Positions 47,701 through 60,914 of a stretch of DNA of 64,000 bases are shown one piece after another. Position 1 is the first letter of the stretch, and each line of letters begins with the position of its first letter. The translations under genes were made by a program, and so were the position numbers. The notes under the pieces are model-generated. The model worked only from the letters and a program-made list of their open reading frames with translations, was not told the DNA's origin and did no database searches. This DNA is from Sipunculus nudus (taxonomy: Eukaryota > Annelida > Sipuncula > Golfingiida > Sipunculidae): NCBI GenBank assembly GCA_026874595.1, contig CM049318.1:33563956-33627955 (forward strand), given 5' to 3'.

Positions 47701-48249
47701 CGGGGACAGATAGAGTGGTAATGATTTAAATGACGTGCTAAGTTCTGCTTCATGGACGGTGTCATCTCGGATAGATAGAGCGCTATTTTCATGTCTGAAC
47801 GTGATGTATATTGGAAGAGACTGGATGATAAAGTCTGCTTCCTGTCTAGTTTTCCTTGGAAGATTCTGTGATATATCTTAGGGCATCATTATCTTCATAT
47901 TGATCAAAGTCCTGTGCAATTGGGGTGGTAAGGTTTGGTTTAAGCACAACCTTTGCGCGAGGCCAGCCTGTTTGGACAGAAGGATTAGCCAGTGTTGCTT
48001 ATATCCCCCGTTGCAATATGACGGCATCTTCCTAAGACATAAATTGTCGATGAAATATTTTATATTTGCAGTATAGATTCTATCACATATCAGTCGTTCT
48101 GGAAATAATGAACCCCCTATCATCACACACATATATTTATATAATTAATTACTGTACGGTGGTTACCAATTTAATATATTTAAACATTTCGAGTTAAATA
48201 AACGTTTACAATATTTAAAGATTTGCAATCTCTATAGGTGACATTCTAC

Positions 48250-49330
48250 TGTGATTATTGATTGCCGGAAATCTTCGATATCGGCAATCATGTTGGTCAC
48301 CTGCGTTTGTCTTTTTTTACGGCTCTACAGGCCACAATGTTACCTCAATTGCTTTCAAACTTGCACAGCTGGTAGACAATTAAAGCTTCTAGAAACCTTT
48401 TGTTATGGGTCAGTATATGTCAACGGTCAAGGTCAAGGTAATCAAAACTTCTCAACACGGTTTTTTCTTAATATCTTTGTCACTATTAGTCATATCAACA
48501 TCAACAATAGCTCCTTTTCATCGTCATTCCATGGTCTTACTTCTGGTGTGCAGCTAATTTAAATTGGCTGTAACCATGGTTACGCATTTTTAAGAAAAAG
48601 TGATGATTTTCGAAAATCAATGGACTTATTTTTCTAACTTTGCCAGTTTTACCGCCAGAGAGATCTAATTTTTTGCATCAGGTAGGATTTGACAAGTAAT
48701 ACAAAAATTTGTTTAAAAGTCTTGCGATATCTCGTTCATATCTCGTGAAGCGAGATTTTTCGAGATTTCATTCCATCTTGCCCTGGAGGCAAAAATTTTG
48801 CAGAAATGTCTTTGAAACTGACAAATCATAATTCCTGCACTAGTAACTTGAGATTGTTTTTACATTTTTGGAATATGGCCGCTAGGAGGCGCTGGATGCG
48901 TACATCCCAGACATATAATATTTTGGCTTTATCTCCTAAACTATAAACCTCAATTACATAAACTATAGCTTATTTTCTACCTCTGAGTCTTTTGGTCTCA
49001 ATCTTGTGTCACTTTTTCAGTATATCTGTCTGTTTGTAAGCTACATTAATTTCTCCTGCTTGCTGGTTAATGCGTCTTACTTTTAACATTATTCAGTCCC
49101 CAGTTTTGCTGGAATCACTTCGTAACTTACACATATCGTATGTCTTAAAGATTTCTTGAAGTTCTACGTGTATTGTTTAAATAAGTCAAAGGTCAAGGTC
49201 ATCAAACACGTCAAAATCTTATTTCCTCTTATAACTTTGACAAGATTGATCATACCTTCTTCCTTGCTCATTAAATTGACTATTTCGACGTCATTTCTAC
49301 GTCGGGCAAGCGCTCGACCTAGGGATTATC
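48250..49330 (+). repeat. Dispersed ~1-kb repeat, copy 2
   Basis: Related to 11640-12640 in the same orientation, with the same 'ggtcaaggtcatcaaa' motif occurring twice. Inserted in the intron before the stalk exon of lectin copy 2. Confidence 0.7.
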
Positions 49331-51693
49331 AGTGTAACACACCTTAGGCCGACTGAACAGGGGACAAATATATTATAAAGGTAGTCCTGGTTATCTTCCA
49401 ATTTTAACAGTTCATTCCTAGCGTGTTACTCTGATTAACCCCTTACAAAGGTCCATCTGAATCCGTTGAGAGTGTAGTGCGTAAACAGACACGGCAAACA
49501 ACCAATAAAAGAACAAATACCTCGCCACCTGACGGAGTTAAAATTAAAATAATTTTTATTTATTTTTGAAAGAATTGGACTTAAATATACGTGATAATGA
49601 TCGACATTCAGTATTTCAACATTACACAGTTATGATTAATTATATGAAGTGTTTATATGTGTATATGTATGTTTACCTTTGACCTCGCTTGGGAACCGAT
49701 GTAGTTCTTGGTACTCATCACCCCTTTTTCTGTGGATACACAATGAAATTAATTTAACAAAACAGTCCAAGATATCCCAGTTTTTCTGGGTTTCAACTTA
49801 TCATGTAAAATCATTAAATCAAGCGTATTGTAATGGTATAATTCAAGCATTTAGCGATGTATTTCTGTAACCTCCGTACACAACCCTGTATTTTTGCTTT
49901 TTTTTTGGGTTGCAAAACATCTATAATATATCTTAAAGTGTTTAATATAACCTGTTGATTATACATGGATGTCCCTAGAGTGTGATATTCTAAAGACTAC
50001 ATCCCGAATGTCAATAAATGGCCTTCCATTCCCAAAATACATGAAATCAAGAAAAAAAGTCATTACCTATACCCTGTCAGTTTCACATATATATCTCATC
50101 TCCATGAAACATGGCTCGGGCTAAAGTTTTCTCTCGTGAATCAACAAACACATCTGCGTATCCAGCATGAAACCGGATTAATCGTCCGATAGCATTCACC
50201 TATTATTTTGAAGGTCTAGATGCGACCATTTGAACAGGTTTGATGACCGGTTAAATGATTCCCTGATTCCACTGATCCAAAGCTTTCCTTTAATAGACAA
50301 GATCATAAGGGTAAAAATGATAAAATTATGATGAGAGAAAGAAAAAAATACAGAAAAATCATATATATATATATATTTATATATATTTGTATGCTCATTC
50401 ATTATTTCCAAGATTAATCAACTACATGTATTATACCGTATTCCCTCGATCAGACGCCCGATCGTTTATTTGTCATACCCCATTTGACACGAAAAGGCTT
50501 CTATTTAAGGCCAGCTTTTCTGAATATTGTTTTATCAGGCTCGGTAGACACAAGAGATTGTTTATATTAAGTAAGGGAATCACTAAATAAGCAGACGGCT
50601 ATTCAAGCTCCAGCGTCTGATCAAAGAAAAATGGTAGATCATAAAGTTCTTTGAAACGTTTAACGATATGTTGAAATCTTATTGAATTATGGAGAACTAA
50701 ACAGGCTATAACGTGAAATGAAAATTTGATGCAATACTTACCAGAAAGCCTGCCTAAGGAGGTTACGATAACATTCAGTTCATCCTCAGTTTCTATGGCA
50801 ACAAGGGTTGATGTCTTCTGATGGCAAATGTCAGAAGCATCCTTCCAACGTTTCGTCTGGATGTCCAGAAAATAGCATGAGGACGCCAATTCCCCGTCAA
50901 GAGGGTTGAAGTTAGCAGGACAGTTGATAACTTGGAGTTAAAAATGCAAAATTATTCAATTTCAAGATATTGAACAGGAAATGGAAAAAAATATCCAATA
51001 TTTCAATTGTATAAAAATTATCAAAATGTATATGTTCGTCCTCCGCTCTAGGAAGGGCGCCAACTTTGCAAATACCACTTCGCTTTAATTTAAGAATAAA
51101 TACGTTTGATTACCAATCCGACTCATCACTATTCGATGCACGACATGAATAACTCAATAATCAACCTCTATTAATTTAACCTAAAGAACAAATGTAAGAA
51201 AACTGGAATTTTCATGATCATTTGAATATAAATTCTCTTTTAAATAATAAAATGATAAAAAAAAAAATACCATGGCAAATCGCCTATATCCCTTAATAAA
51301 AAAGCATGAATTTTTAATAAGATGTATTTTTAAACGTAATTTAAACCTTTCCCATTGGAGAATATATTTTGCGTTATCTGTTCTTCGATGTGACATGTTT
51401 TTTTACAACCTTACAAAAAAAAGATTGTATTTATACCCATACCGTTAAGTACGGGTTCACAAAGTGCAATATTCCCAGTGACATTCCTGAGAAATTACAC
51501 CCGACATGTATTTACAGAAATAAGCGCACACGTTTTATTGTCATAAAAATTAAAAATAAGAATGATTTTCTCAGCCATTATGGCATACGTAGTGTAATAT
51601 GTACCATGTACAAGACGCACAAATACGACAGCAATCGCAAACTTTAATACGGACAGCATCTGCAAGAGATTTGAATATTAGTCATAAAAGATG

Positions 51694-52905
51694 AAAAATC
51701 AGTCTTATTATTTGACAGAGTGACTGAAATTTTGAATTGGTGTAAGACAAGTTATTTATTTAAAATAGATTATTATTATTACATTTATGTATTCTAATAT
51801 GGTAAACCTTGTTAATTTTGAGTAAATTTATTTTTTTATCATCATTTTAAGCTACATATGTAATAATATGATGATAAATATTTAATCAAGAATGATGAGG
51901 ATAATCACAGTTAAACTGAAAAAAAAATCAGTCAGTTTATTAAAATTAAAATGACAAATCTTCAAGTGATATTCCATTTGTTTCATATAACTCACTGTTA
52001 CAAAATAGTTTTATATTGTGATATATTATACATTCAGTTTTTATGAGGGCATGTCAAGCTTCCATGACACCTACTACAACATTTCAGTCCAGCCTTGAAA
52101 CATTAACATTTGTTTGACTTGCACTGCTTGCCACTCTGTCCACAGTAACACTTGGACTCTTCTTGTACTCAGCCCTAACAACATTCATAGTCTGGCTCTA
52201 TAATCAAAGCATGTGGAAAGCTGACTCATGTGCCCATTAAGTGCTCTGCTCGAAGTCTTGCACAAGTCACAGTTTGGCTCCATCAATGCAGGTACACGGT
52301 CTGCCCATTAAAAGAAACTTCTCAACTCTATCTGCCATTTATGATTTGGCTCCTATTAAATAATGCATAGGGTAGCCTCATAAAAATGTATCACAGTAAT
52401 TCTGTTAAACAACTACCATTTGTAACCCATCCAAGTATATCATGATTAGGTATTTTATATTAGTATCTGTTAAAATTTGATTTTCCTCATCATTCTCTAT
52501 CAAATATTTCACTTCAAATTATTACAAACATACCTTAAAAAGAAGAAAAAAATATAAACTTTTCACAAAAGATGCAAGTTATGAAATATCTCAGAGCAGT
52601 TTATACTTTTTCTTTTCTCGTAAAGCTATGTGTGTGAGAATATGATGTGAAAATTATTGTGATTTTGCAGTTTAACTGTGATTATACTCATCATTCTTTA
52701 TCAAATATATTTTACATCATATTATCACATATGAAGCTTAAGAAAGAAGATGACAGAATATAAAGTTTACCCACAATTAGCAAGGTATACCATATTAGAA
52801 TACACAAAGGTCAAAATAATAATCTATTTTAAATAAATGACTTGTCTCAAACCAGTTCAAAATTTCAGTCAATCTGTCAAATAATTGGACTAATTTTTCA
52901 GTCAG
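51694..52905. mobile_element. Foldback element with ~240-bp inverted arms
   Basis: The left arm (51694-51935) and right arm (52655-52905) are inverted copies, sharing for example 'accatattagaataca', 'aataataatctattttaaat' and 'caaaatttcagtca'. The spacer is about 720 bp. On the minus strand at about 52040-52150 it encodes a Cys-rich peptide with CYCGQSGKQCKSNKC, then CFKAGLKCCSRCHG, interrupted by a stop; this spacing resembles CXC-type Cys motifs found at the ends of some transposon proteins. The coding part is decayed. TGACTGA-like repeats follow the right arm. Confidence 0.75.
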
Positions 52906-53025
52906 TTTGTAAAATTCCTGAAACTTTTAGTCATTTTGTAAAATGCCTGAGTGAATCAGGCAATTTTTAAATTGACTTAAAATTTCAGGCAATTTACAAA
53001 TTGACTGATTTTACACATTGACTGT

Positions 53026-53028
<3 letters not shown>

Positions 53029-53074
<46 letters not shown>
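53029..53074. repeat. (AT)n microsatellite
   Basis: Uninterrupted TA repeats directly after the TGACTGA-rich stretch. Confidence 0.95.
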
Positions 53075-53077
<3 letters not shown>

Positions 53078-53164
53078 CATCAGATGTTAACAACATATGT
53101 TTCGCTCCTTTGTAAATATCGTTGAAATTTTATAAACTTGTAAAATATTGTTTTTAAGATTTGC

Positions 53165-54240
53165 AGACATCAACTGTCCATTGATAATGGAGGCTAAAAA
53201 GCAGATGATACCTAATAATTAATCGTAATTATTAAAACTTCTGGATATTACATTAACATACGATAGGTAAGGAATTATTCAGAATGCATAACCAAAATCC
53301 TTAAACATTAAAGAGAATATATAAAGTTATATCCAGATATCCCCATTTCACCTCGGTCGATCAGGCTGAGAGACAACCAGAGGGAACTTCAGGTACGGGG
53401 ACCAGGCGAGGGGGAACCAGGGACCTTCAGTTCAGAAGTCCAAAGTCTCAACTATTTAGCAATGTTTGAACCCTTGTAAAGAATTTATTGACTCTAAAAA
53501 ATGTGTCATGTTGAATTTTAAAACTCTCTCGCTACAGCGACAAACTTAATTAAATTCAACATATGGTCTGTGAAAATGATAGAATTTAATATAGACGTTG
53601 AAAATTGGTAATATAATGCTGAAAGTAAGGTATTTGTTTGAGGAGGAAGGCACTTTAACCTATAACTGCTACTTATCTGAAGGCACAAATTGTATTAGTT
53701 ACTCATTGCCTTCAGAAACATGATCAACCTGTCTGCAAAGATTTGGATATGTGGTACTGCAGTTTCCAATTATAAATCTACAGACGGATACTGTCAATTG
53801 ATGTTGGATGCAAATAAGCGGATATAATAACTGATAATTAACTCTAGTGAGACGTCTGGATATTAAGTTACGAGTACGAGAGGCGAGGCATTATTCAGGA
53901 TGCATAACCAATACCTTAAACATTAGAGAGAATATATAAAGTTGTATCCAGATATCCCCATTTTACCTTGGTCGATCAGTCTGGGCGACGACCAGAGGGA
54001 ACTTCAGTTCCGGGGATCAGGCAAAGACGGAACCAATCACCTTCAGCTCTGTTGTACAGGTTTGGAGAGAACCAGGGATCTTCAGCTCAGACATCCGAAG
54101 TCTCAACAAATTAGCCATATTTCAACCCTTGTATAGAATGTATTGACTCTGAAAAAAAGTGCTACGGTTGAATTTTTAAACTCTCTCGCTACTGCTACAA
54201 ATTTCTGTCCCAAATACAACTTCACGGGTCTTTAATCAGT
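53165..54240 (+). repeat. Tandem direct duplication, ~610-bp period
   Basis: 53165-53560 and 53770-54220 are related: both contain 'gagaatatataaagtt(a/g)tatc', 'cagatatccccatttyacct', 'ggtcgatcag', 'agagggaacttcag' and 'ctctctcgctac'. The stretch between (53560-53760) recurs at 54920-55170. No gene is visible; class unknown. Confidence 0.75.
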
Positions 54241-54900
54241 ATTAACCTTTGTAGAGCATTTGTTGCTACGGTAAAAGCAAAATAGATCAATAACATGATT
54301 AATGCAAGTGCTTTGTGTGGAAACTATATATTCCTTGAAACAGACAATCCCCTCTCAGTTCTGTATTTTTAAAGGTTAAGGTTTTATAAAGCCCAGACAA
54401 AGAAACAAATTTCTGTAAGCTATTATTGGCCAACAAATTAAATAAAAGTGATTCACATAGCCATTCATCATGTTTCTATGAGAGGCCCAAAGCATTAAAT
54501 ATAAGCAATTAAAGTGCATGCACGCTCATGTATTCTCAATGTAGGTACGTACATGAAACAAGTTCTCAATGCAGGTACGTACATGAAACAGGTTTAATGC
54601 TTCTCTGGCTTTGGTGTTCATGCAACGTCCTTTAAAATATATCGTGCCATGTAGGGTAGAGATACATACAAATTCTTTCCATGGATATTTTGTTTTGAAT
54701 CTCTACATATGCCCTGAAAATCCAAGACTTTCAGTTAATCAATGTTAATTTGATAAATAATTATATCAGGGGCTGTAAAAAATTTTTAACTTGATGTCAT
54801 TTAACGAAGAATTAATAGTTAAAAATAAAGGTTTCAAGCATATGTTATGAAGGCATAGTTCTATACAACCTTGAAGTAGTTAATGGTGAGTATCATGTAA
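54240..54900. other. Intergenic sequence
   Basis: No gene seen. A 29-bp tandem pair, 'tctcaatg(t/c)aggtacgtac' plus 'atgaaac', is at about 54533-54592. Confidence 0.5.
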
Positions 54901-54904
54901 TGAT

Positions 54905-55175
54905 ACGCACCTTAATTCAATTAAAAATATGGTCTGTGAGAAGGATAGCATTCCATAAGCACGTTGGTAATTGGTAATGTACACACCAAAGCATTTGTTT
55001 GAGGTGGAAGGCACTTTAACCTAAAACCGTTACTTATCTGAAGGCACAAATATTTATATATAATATTCATACATGAATAAAAATAAATAATTATATTAAT
55101 TACTCATTGCTCACAGAAAAATTATCAAGCTGTCTGCAAAGATTTGGAAATGTAGCAGTGCGGTTTCGAATTATT
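54905..55175 (+). repeat. Third copy of part of the 53.5-kb repeat
   Basis: Matches 53560-53790: 'atatggtctgtga', 'gtttgag(g)tggaaggcactttaacct', 'acttatctgaaggcacaaat', 'ctgtctgcaaagatttgga'. Confidence 0.75.
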
Positions 55176-55179
55176 AACG

Positions 55180-56530
55180 GACGGACGGATAAAAGATACA
55201 AGGTCAATACAGTTTATATTTAAAACGTTTTGAAAAGTTTTATTTTAAGAACAAAAAAAAAACATATATTATGGTATTTTTTTTTTCTTTTTTGATTGAT
55301 CAATGTGTGACCGATAAAATAAAAGAGATTGCGCTAACCCAGTGCGGGATAACGAATTTCAGAATTGGGCGCGTATGTGACTCATAAGGCGAGACCGCGA
55401 GAAAGGGAAGCGCATGGGGTATCCTGTCGTGGTTTAGATATGTAGAACATACAGGTTATAACGGTCTAGTCTGGGGTCGTGTGAAAATCGTTCTGACGCT
55501 ATTTTTGGTATTAAACGTGTATTGTTCTATTTTTTAGATTTGTTTTGGAAAAAAGCCATCTTCCCAATCCTCCCTTGCAAACGTATAGAAATAAAACTGA
55601 TTTAATATATTAATGGAATTCGTGTTGTGGTCACATTCATCTATATTTTATGTTTTCTTTGTGGGCAACGGTAGGTTCAATTAGAACTGAGATATGTCAT
55701 AAATTTAAATACTTGCTTATCATTATCAAGATAACTGGGAGATATTTCATTTGTTTTTAAATAATGAGCAATGGAAAAAATATAAATGAACAGTGGTAAT
55801 TATTACTTTCGTCGACCAAGATAGCATGGGGTTATGCTATCGGCCGGGTATGTGTGTACGATTAATATCTCCGAAAAAATTTGTGGAAGGATGTGCCTCA
55901 GGTCAAAAAGGTATAACTGCAATTTATTTTGGACTGATTGGCATAATCAAAATGCGGATCTGGATCCGGATCTATCCGACTTTGTCCCTTTTCTGCTTGT
56001 CTCTTTTTGCTTACGGTCTCAAAATATATTGATCCACTCCAGAATTTATTCGATACGTACTTGGCCTCTGGGCCACGTTTCCTCAGAATTTCATTAAAAG
56101 CGAATAAAAAGATATTTTTGGATGAGTGAGATAACTTTAACCTTCACGGGCTACATTGAGTGACGTGGTTTAGAGTGACGTCGTCGTCACAGTTACGTAA
56201 TCATGGATGTTGATTTACATCTCAGATCAGGGAGGACTCTGTGTGGGCATCTGCCCGCTCATCCTCTTCCTTCTTGCCCCGTCTTGGTCTTGCTGTTGCT
56301 GGATTTGGTTGCGTTTCCTGTTGGCCTTAGAAACATTGTGTCGTCCAAAATTCAACATGTACGTTGAAAAGACCAGAACGTCACATGCATACAATTTTCT
56401 TAAAGAAAAAAATGAAATTTCTCCTTTACAGATTCAAAACATAATAATTGATAATGGCCGATCTAAGCTCACTGAGGCGAGTTTAGGGCACAACTGATTA
56501 TTTAGATTTTTCTAGAGAGGAACAAGTTGG
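55180..56530. other. Intergenic sequence
   Basis: No gene recognised. Open frames at 55793-56097 and 56207-56497 show no family resemblance. Confidence 0.45.
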
Positions 56531-56533
56531 CCG

Positions 56534-56542
56534 TCTCAAACA
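56534..56542. repeat. 9-bp target duplication, left (copy 2)
   Basis: TCTCAAACA, repeated exactly at 57242-57250. Confidence 0.9.
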
Positions 56543-57241
56543 TACGCTCCCGAGGCAGCGGAAACCTTGCGCTTCTAAAGAAGCAACTGATTTTCACGCT
56601 GCCAGCTTTGACCGTTTATGATATATTTAGACACCAGATGGCGGTTTGTTGTCCACTGAAATAAACGTGCGTACGATGTGACAAGCAGCCAATCAGATGC
56701 CAATGAACAAACACTCGACAGGCATCCTGGCTCCGCCCATTGCCGCGCTTCAAGCGCCGCTTGATCAGTTTCCGGTCGAATTTAAATTGCTCCCTCTGCA
56801 TTCTCGAATCACCGACCGATTCGATTATGACATTATGACTGTGTTAGCGTAGCCATGTATCTTTTGTCTGCAGAACTGAAACCGGCCAGCGAGGTGTGCA
56901 CGCAGCCTTTGTTGTTACGTTTCGTTTGAATTACAGCTCACCGGCCGAGCATCCTATGTGCCCAAGGCCCTAAGCAAACCACGTCAGGGCCAATTCTCTC
57001 TGAGCCTGTGGCCCGTTCAGACGGTTACGCTGGGGGATGAGCTGTCACTCAAAAAGAAATGAATATGATTGGCTCCGTGTATTCCTCGCTTGGCTTTGTC
57101 TTCCAGCTCAAGGTCTCATCTGATTGGACAAAAATACAGTGCTCCCCTCTGGTGTTGCAATTCAGGATACGAGGTCATAACAAACAGCGCCTTACGATAT
57201 AGGAAGTAGCCCTATAGGTAAAGCGCTGTGTAAAGAGCGTA
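56543..57241. mobile_element. 699-bp non-autonomous DNA transposon, copy 2
   Basis: Same orientation, ends and length as 44694-45392, with a different 9-bp target duplication. This shows two independent insertions and not a segmental duplication of the region. Confidence 0.92.
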
Positions 57242-57250
57242 TCTCAAACA
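57242..57250. repeat. 9-bp target duplication, right (copy 2)
   Basis: TCTCAAACA, identical to 56534-56542. Confidence 0.9.
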
Positions 57251-57254
57251 CAAA

Positions 57255-58750
57255 AAGGTTTTAGTCTCCCTGAATTTCGATCTCGTGTCACACACATATA
57301 TATTCATATACCAGTGGATACAGGAGGTATTTAATATTCATATACCTGATTAGATTTTAGGCGTTTTACATGTAGACCGGTATTTTGAATTAAAATATGA
57401 CAACCTATTTATAAACATTATATATAGAATAAATGTGATGATTCAAGTGAGCTACAGATGCCATTCGTGGACGGGGTTCTCAGTATGAGTAAAGACTTGC
57501 TTAATTTTGTGAAAGTCATATAATGCAACAAGATGCAAAGTTCCATCTGATTTTTTTATATGCTACATATAATAAAGTTCAGGACCTAATGTGTATTTTG
57601 TTATATAAGTCGTGTGTACTCGTCTTTGCTGTAATATCAGTGTAACATAAACTAACATAAGCAGTCAGTCATGTTATAAAGACGATAGAATGTTGGATAC
57701 CTTCCATACAAGTTATAAACCTTTGTGTGACTGTCACCCCTTCGTGCTTGCTAGAGCAGTATGCTTACATGATTTCATGATATTTCAGCCCTAATGTCTA
57801 CATAATCTTTTTTTAGGAGACAAATTTCTGGCGATTTGCTGTGTTCGATAGACAGAATTACCGAAATAATTTTGGACAGTAAAGAATTTACTGTAGTTTG
57901 ATTAAATTGTGAAATCTGTGAACGAGAAATAAACATCTCATAAAAAAATTGTATTATACCCTATTCAGACTTACGCTCAGCCCAATTTAAAGTTATAATC
58001 ATTGCAATATATCGCACTCGTACAATACGATACAACCATGATGCATTTTGTTATGTGCATTTGTCGTGTGATAAAATGGCGAAAAACTATTAAAAGCGAA
58101 ACATACTATCGTGCGTTAAATTTACCATGCACTTCTGTTACAGATCATGTGATCAAAGCGCAAAGTTAATTGTTATACGAAACAAAAACGTAACACAGAT
58201 TAATGCCACAACATTTATTCGAGCAGAATACATGTATCCGTCGAAAACAAACATCATTAATGCAGAATAACAACATACAAACGTGATAGGAATAAGAATA
58301 GGTAACTATACATGGAACATTAACAAGATTTAGGAAGGGAATATTTTCTGCAAAACAAACAAAAGAAATATTATTAGATGACTACATTCTTTACTACGAA
58401 TAATACGACTCATAAAAGCAATACAGTAATAGACAACGTAAAGTGAATGGTGAACAAACAACTCCACTTATTTGTTTTTGGTATGAATTCTAAATGCGAA
58501 TGCTCGAACGACTCTCCGTTCTAACCATATAAACTTCACGTCTAATGGCATCGAATTAATCGCCGATAAAATAGTACAGATGTTTTTTTAATGACGGCGA
58601 TGCATCACAAGGACGGATTGTATACAAATCCATTCAAAATCATAGTTCATTTAACCAGCGTTGATATACATGTCATGATGCACATAACAGGTCATCGGGT
58701 AGAAAACCAGTGGTTCCATTTTAGAGAAAACTTCCTATGCTCCTTTAAAC
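57255..58750. other. 3' flank of lectin copy 3
   Basis: AT-rich; no gene recognised. Confidence 0.5.
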
Positions 58751-58753
58751 TGG

Positions 58754-60855
58754 TCATATAGTCTTTGGATGGATTCTCTTTCTCCTCTTGTTAAGTCCAA
58801 TGTTCTTTTTTAGAAGCCTGATTTGTTTCTTGATACCCATCAGGTCCATAAAGATCACAACAGCGCCGAACATGATGACGAGAACTATTCCAACGACACC
58901 CATCGTGGGTGCAAATGAAGCCTCGGCTGTGTCTTTGTCAACACCAAACAAATGGAACGCCGTCGGGTTATGCTTCAAGGTTTCATCCTCAAATCGTAAT
59001 AGCGCACGCGTTGATCCATTATAAATCATGTTCGCTTGCACATTGCTGGTTACATGCATGGGTTCATTGCCATGTTTTTGTCCAAGTACGAGATCTGCTG
59101 CGATTTCTTCTGGGTACGATGGAATGTTAAGTTCTGGATTATGGTTTGTGTCTTTTTGGACAGTTTTAGTGGTAGATTCTGGTTCACGGGTGGTGTCTTC
59201 TAGTAAAGACGGAGTGGTAGATTCTGGTTCATGGGTGGTGTCATCTGGGACAGATGGCTTGGTAGACTCTGGTACACTGATTGTGTCTTCTGGGGCAGGT
59301 GGTGTGGCAGATTCTGGTTCACGGGTGGTGTCTGCTGGGACAGGTGACTTGGTGGATACTGAGACAGTTGGTGTTGTAGATTCTGGTTCAAATGTGGTGT
59401 CTTTTGGGAAATATGGAGTGGTTAGTGCCGGTTCATGAGTGGTGCCTCCTGGCTCAGATTTAGAGGTAGGGTCTGATTCGTTGGTGGTGTCTTCTGAAAG
59501 CGATTGAGTGGTAAGTACTGGTTCATTGGTGGTGTGTTCTGGGAGGGGTTGAGAGGTAGGTTTATGTGGGTTCTCGTCTTGTACAGAGGAAGTCACATTT
59601 TCTGATTCATGGATGGTGTATTCTAAGGAGGATGATTTGATATATTCGGGTTCATGGTCGTTGTATTCTGGGGCATATAGAGTAATAAATTCTTTCCCGA
59701 AAGTGATGTTTTCTTGGATTGACTGCATCTTAATTCCTTGGGCAGATGTTGGGATGTATCCTCCCCCATGGCTATTTTTATTCGGAGCAACTTCAGCAGT
59801 TGAGTTAGTAACGTCTGGTTTTAGCAAAGCATTTTCTTGAAGCCGGCCTGCCGGGACAGATGGACTTTCACGTTTTAGTTGTTCTTCCTGTTGTATCCTG
59901 GCCTCTAATCCCTTCGATATATTTGCAGAATTATTTCAGTATGATAAATGCATATTATTTCTACAGCTCGAAAATTAAGCCCAAAAGAGCAGTATAAATA
60001 TATCAGTGTTAGGTAATTAACCACTGCATGGTGTTTGCACATTTATAACACCGAAAGAGGGTATGCAGGTTAAGCTAGAAATACAGATTTAAAATACTAA
60101 GAGCTAATATTCTGCTATGCATGTAACAGATATTTAAAATGAGCTGTGTTTATTAATTCATTAATAAATGTGACTAATCAATGCATGTACGTAAACATTA
60201 TTGATATCCAGAATTTCAACATTACACGGCAATAATATAAAAAATGTTATACGTTTATATGAATAATTTCTTAGTAGCTACATGCTTACATTTGGTAACG
60301 CTTGCAAAATATAGGAGTGTTTGGTACTCATCACCGCGATCCCTGAAGATACACCGTAGAATCAAGCAGGTATTTTATTTAAATAACAGTCACTGCGTTC
60401 CCCGTTGTTTTATGGGTTCCTACTCAAGGTGCAAAATCATAACTTGAACAGCATTTTGATGGTATTATTGAATATCACAAATCATAACTATTTCTCTGTT
60501 TCAATGCGTATTAACGCATAATAAAATATCTTGTTGATTCTACACGAAATTCATTGGGGAATGAAATCTTTCAAATTTTGTAAGAACAAACACAAACGAA
60601 CCGGACTTCACATACGACAAAACACGAAATAAAGAAAAAGTTGTTACCAACCAGGGTCAAATTCACATATAAATCTTATATCTAAATAACATGGTAAGGA
60701 CACTGCACTTCCTCTGTGAATTGCCAAACAAACCGACGTATCCGAGGGGTACTGGTTGAAATAACCTCGAGGGAGCATCCACCGATCGACCGGAAGGTTT
60801 AAATGAGACCATTTGTACAGTTTTTTCAAGACGCCACTGGTCCAATACCTTCCTG

Positions 60856-60914
<59 letters not shown>

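Larger units (their letters stand above)
45992..51659 (-). pseudogene. C-type lectin / repeat-stalk membrane protein pseudogene (copy 2)
   Basis: Exons by comparison with copy 3: signal peptide 51605-51659 (MLSVLKFAIAVVFVRLVH), lectin part a 50742-50930 (CPANF, SSCYFLD, ICHQKTSTLVAIET), lectin part b 50067-50287, a 53-bp exon 49677-49729 (RGDEYQE), and the stalk-membrane exon 45992-47967. Splice signals are kept. Lectin part b has three in-frame stops (where copy 3 reads RWML it reads R-stop-ML) and is 16 bases longer than in copy 3, shifting the frame. The stalk has further stops near 46501, 46800, 47054 and 47612. The last 158 codons are open: stalk end, NPKPKPTAFRLFGVDEDTAEA, a membrane segment (GVMGLVFIIVFCAVVIFM) and a basic tail. 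A 1-kb dispersed repeat sits in the intron before the stalk. Non-function is inferred from the stops. Confidence 0.85.

Noticed and set aside
44694-57250. The two 699-bp repeats as ends of a composite element or a segmental duplication
   Set aside because: They are direct, each has its own 9-bp target duplication, and flanking sequences are unrelated, so they are two separate insertions.
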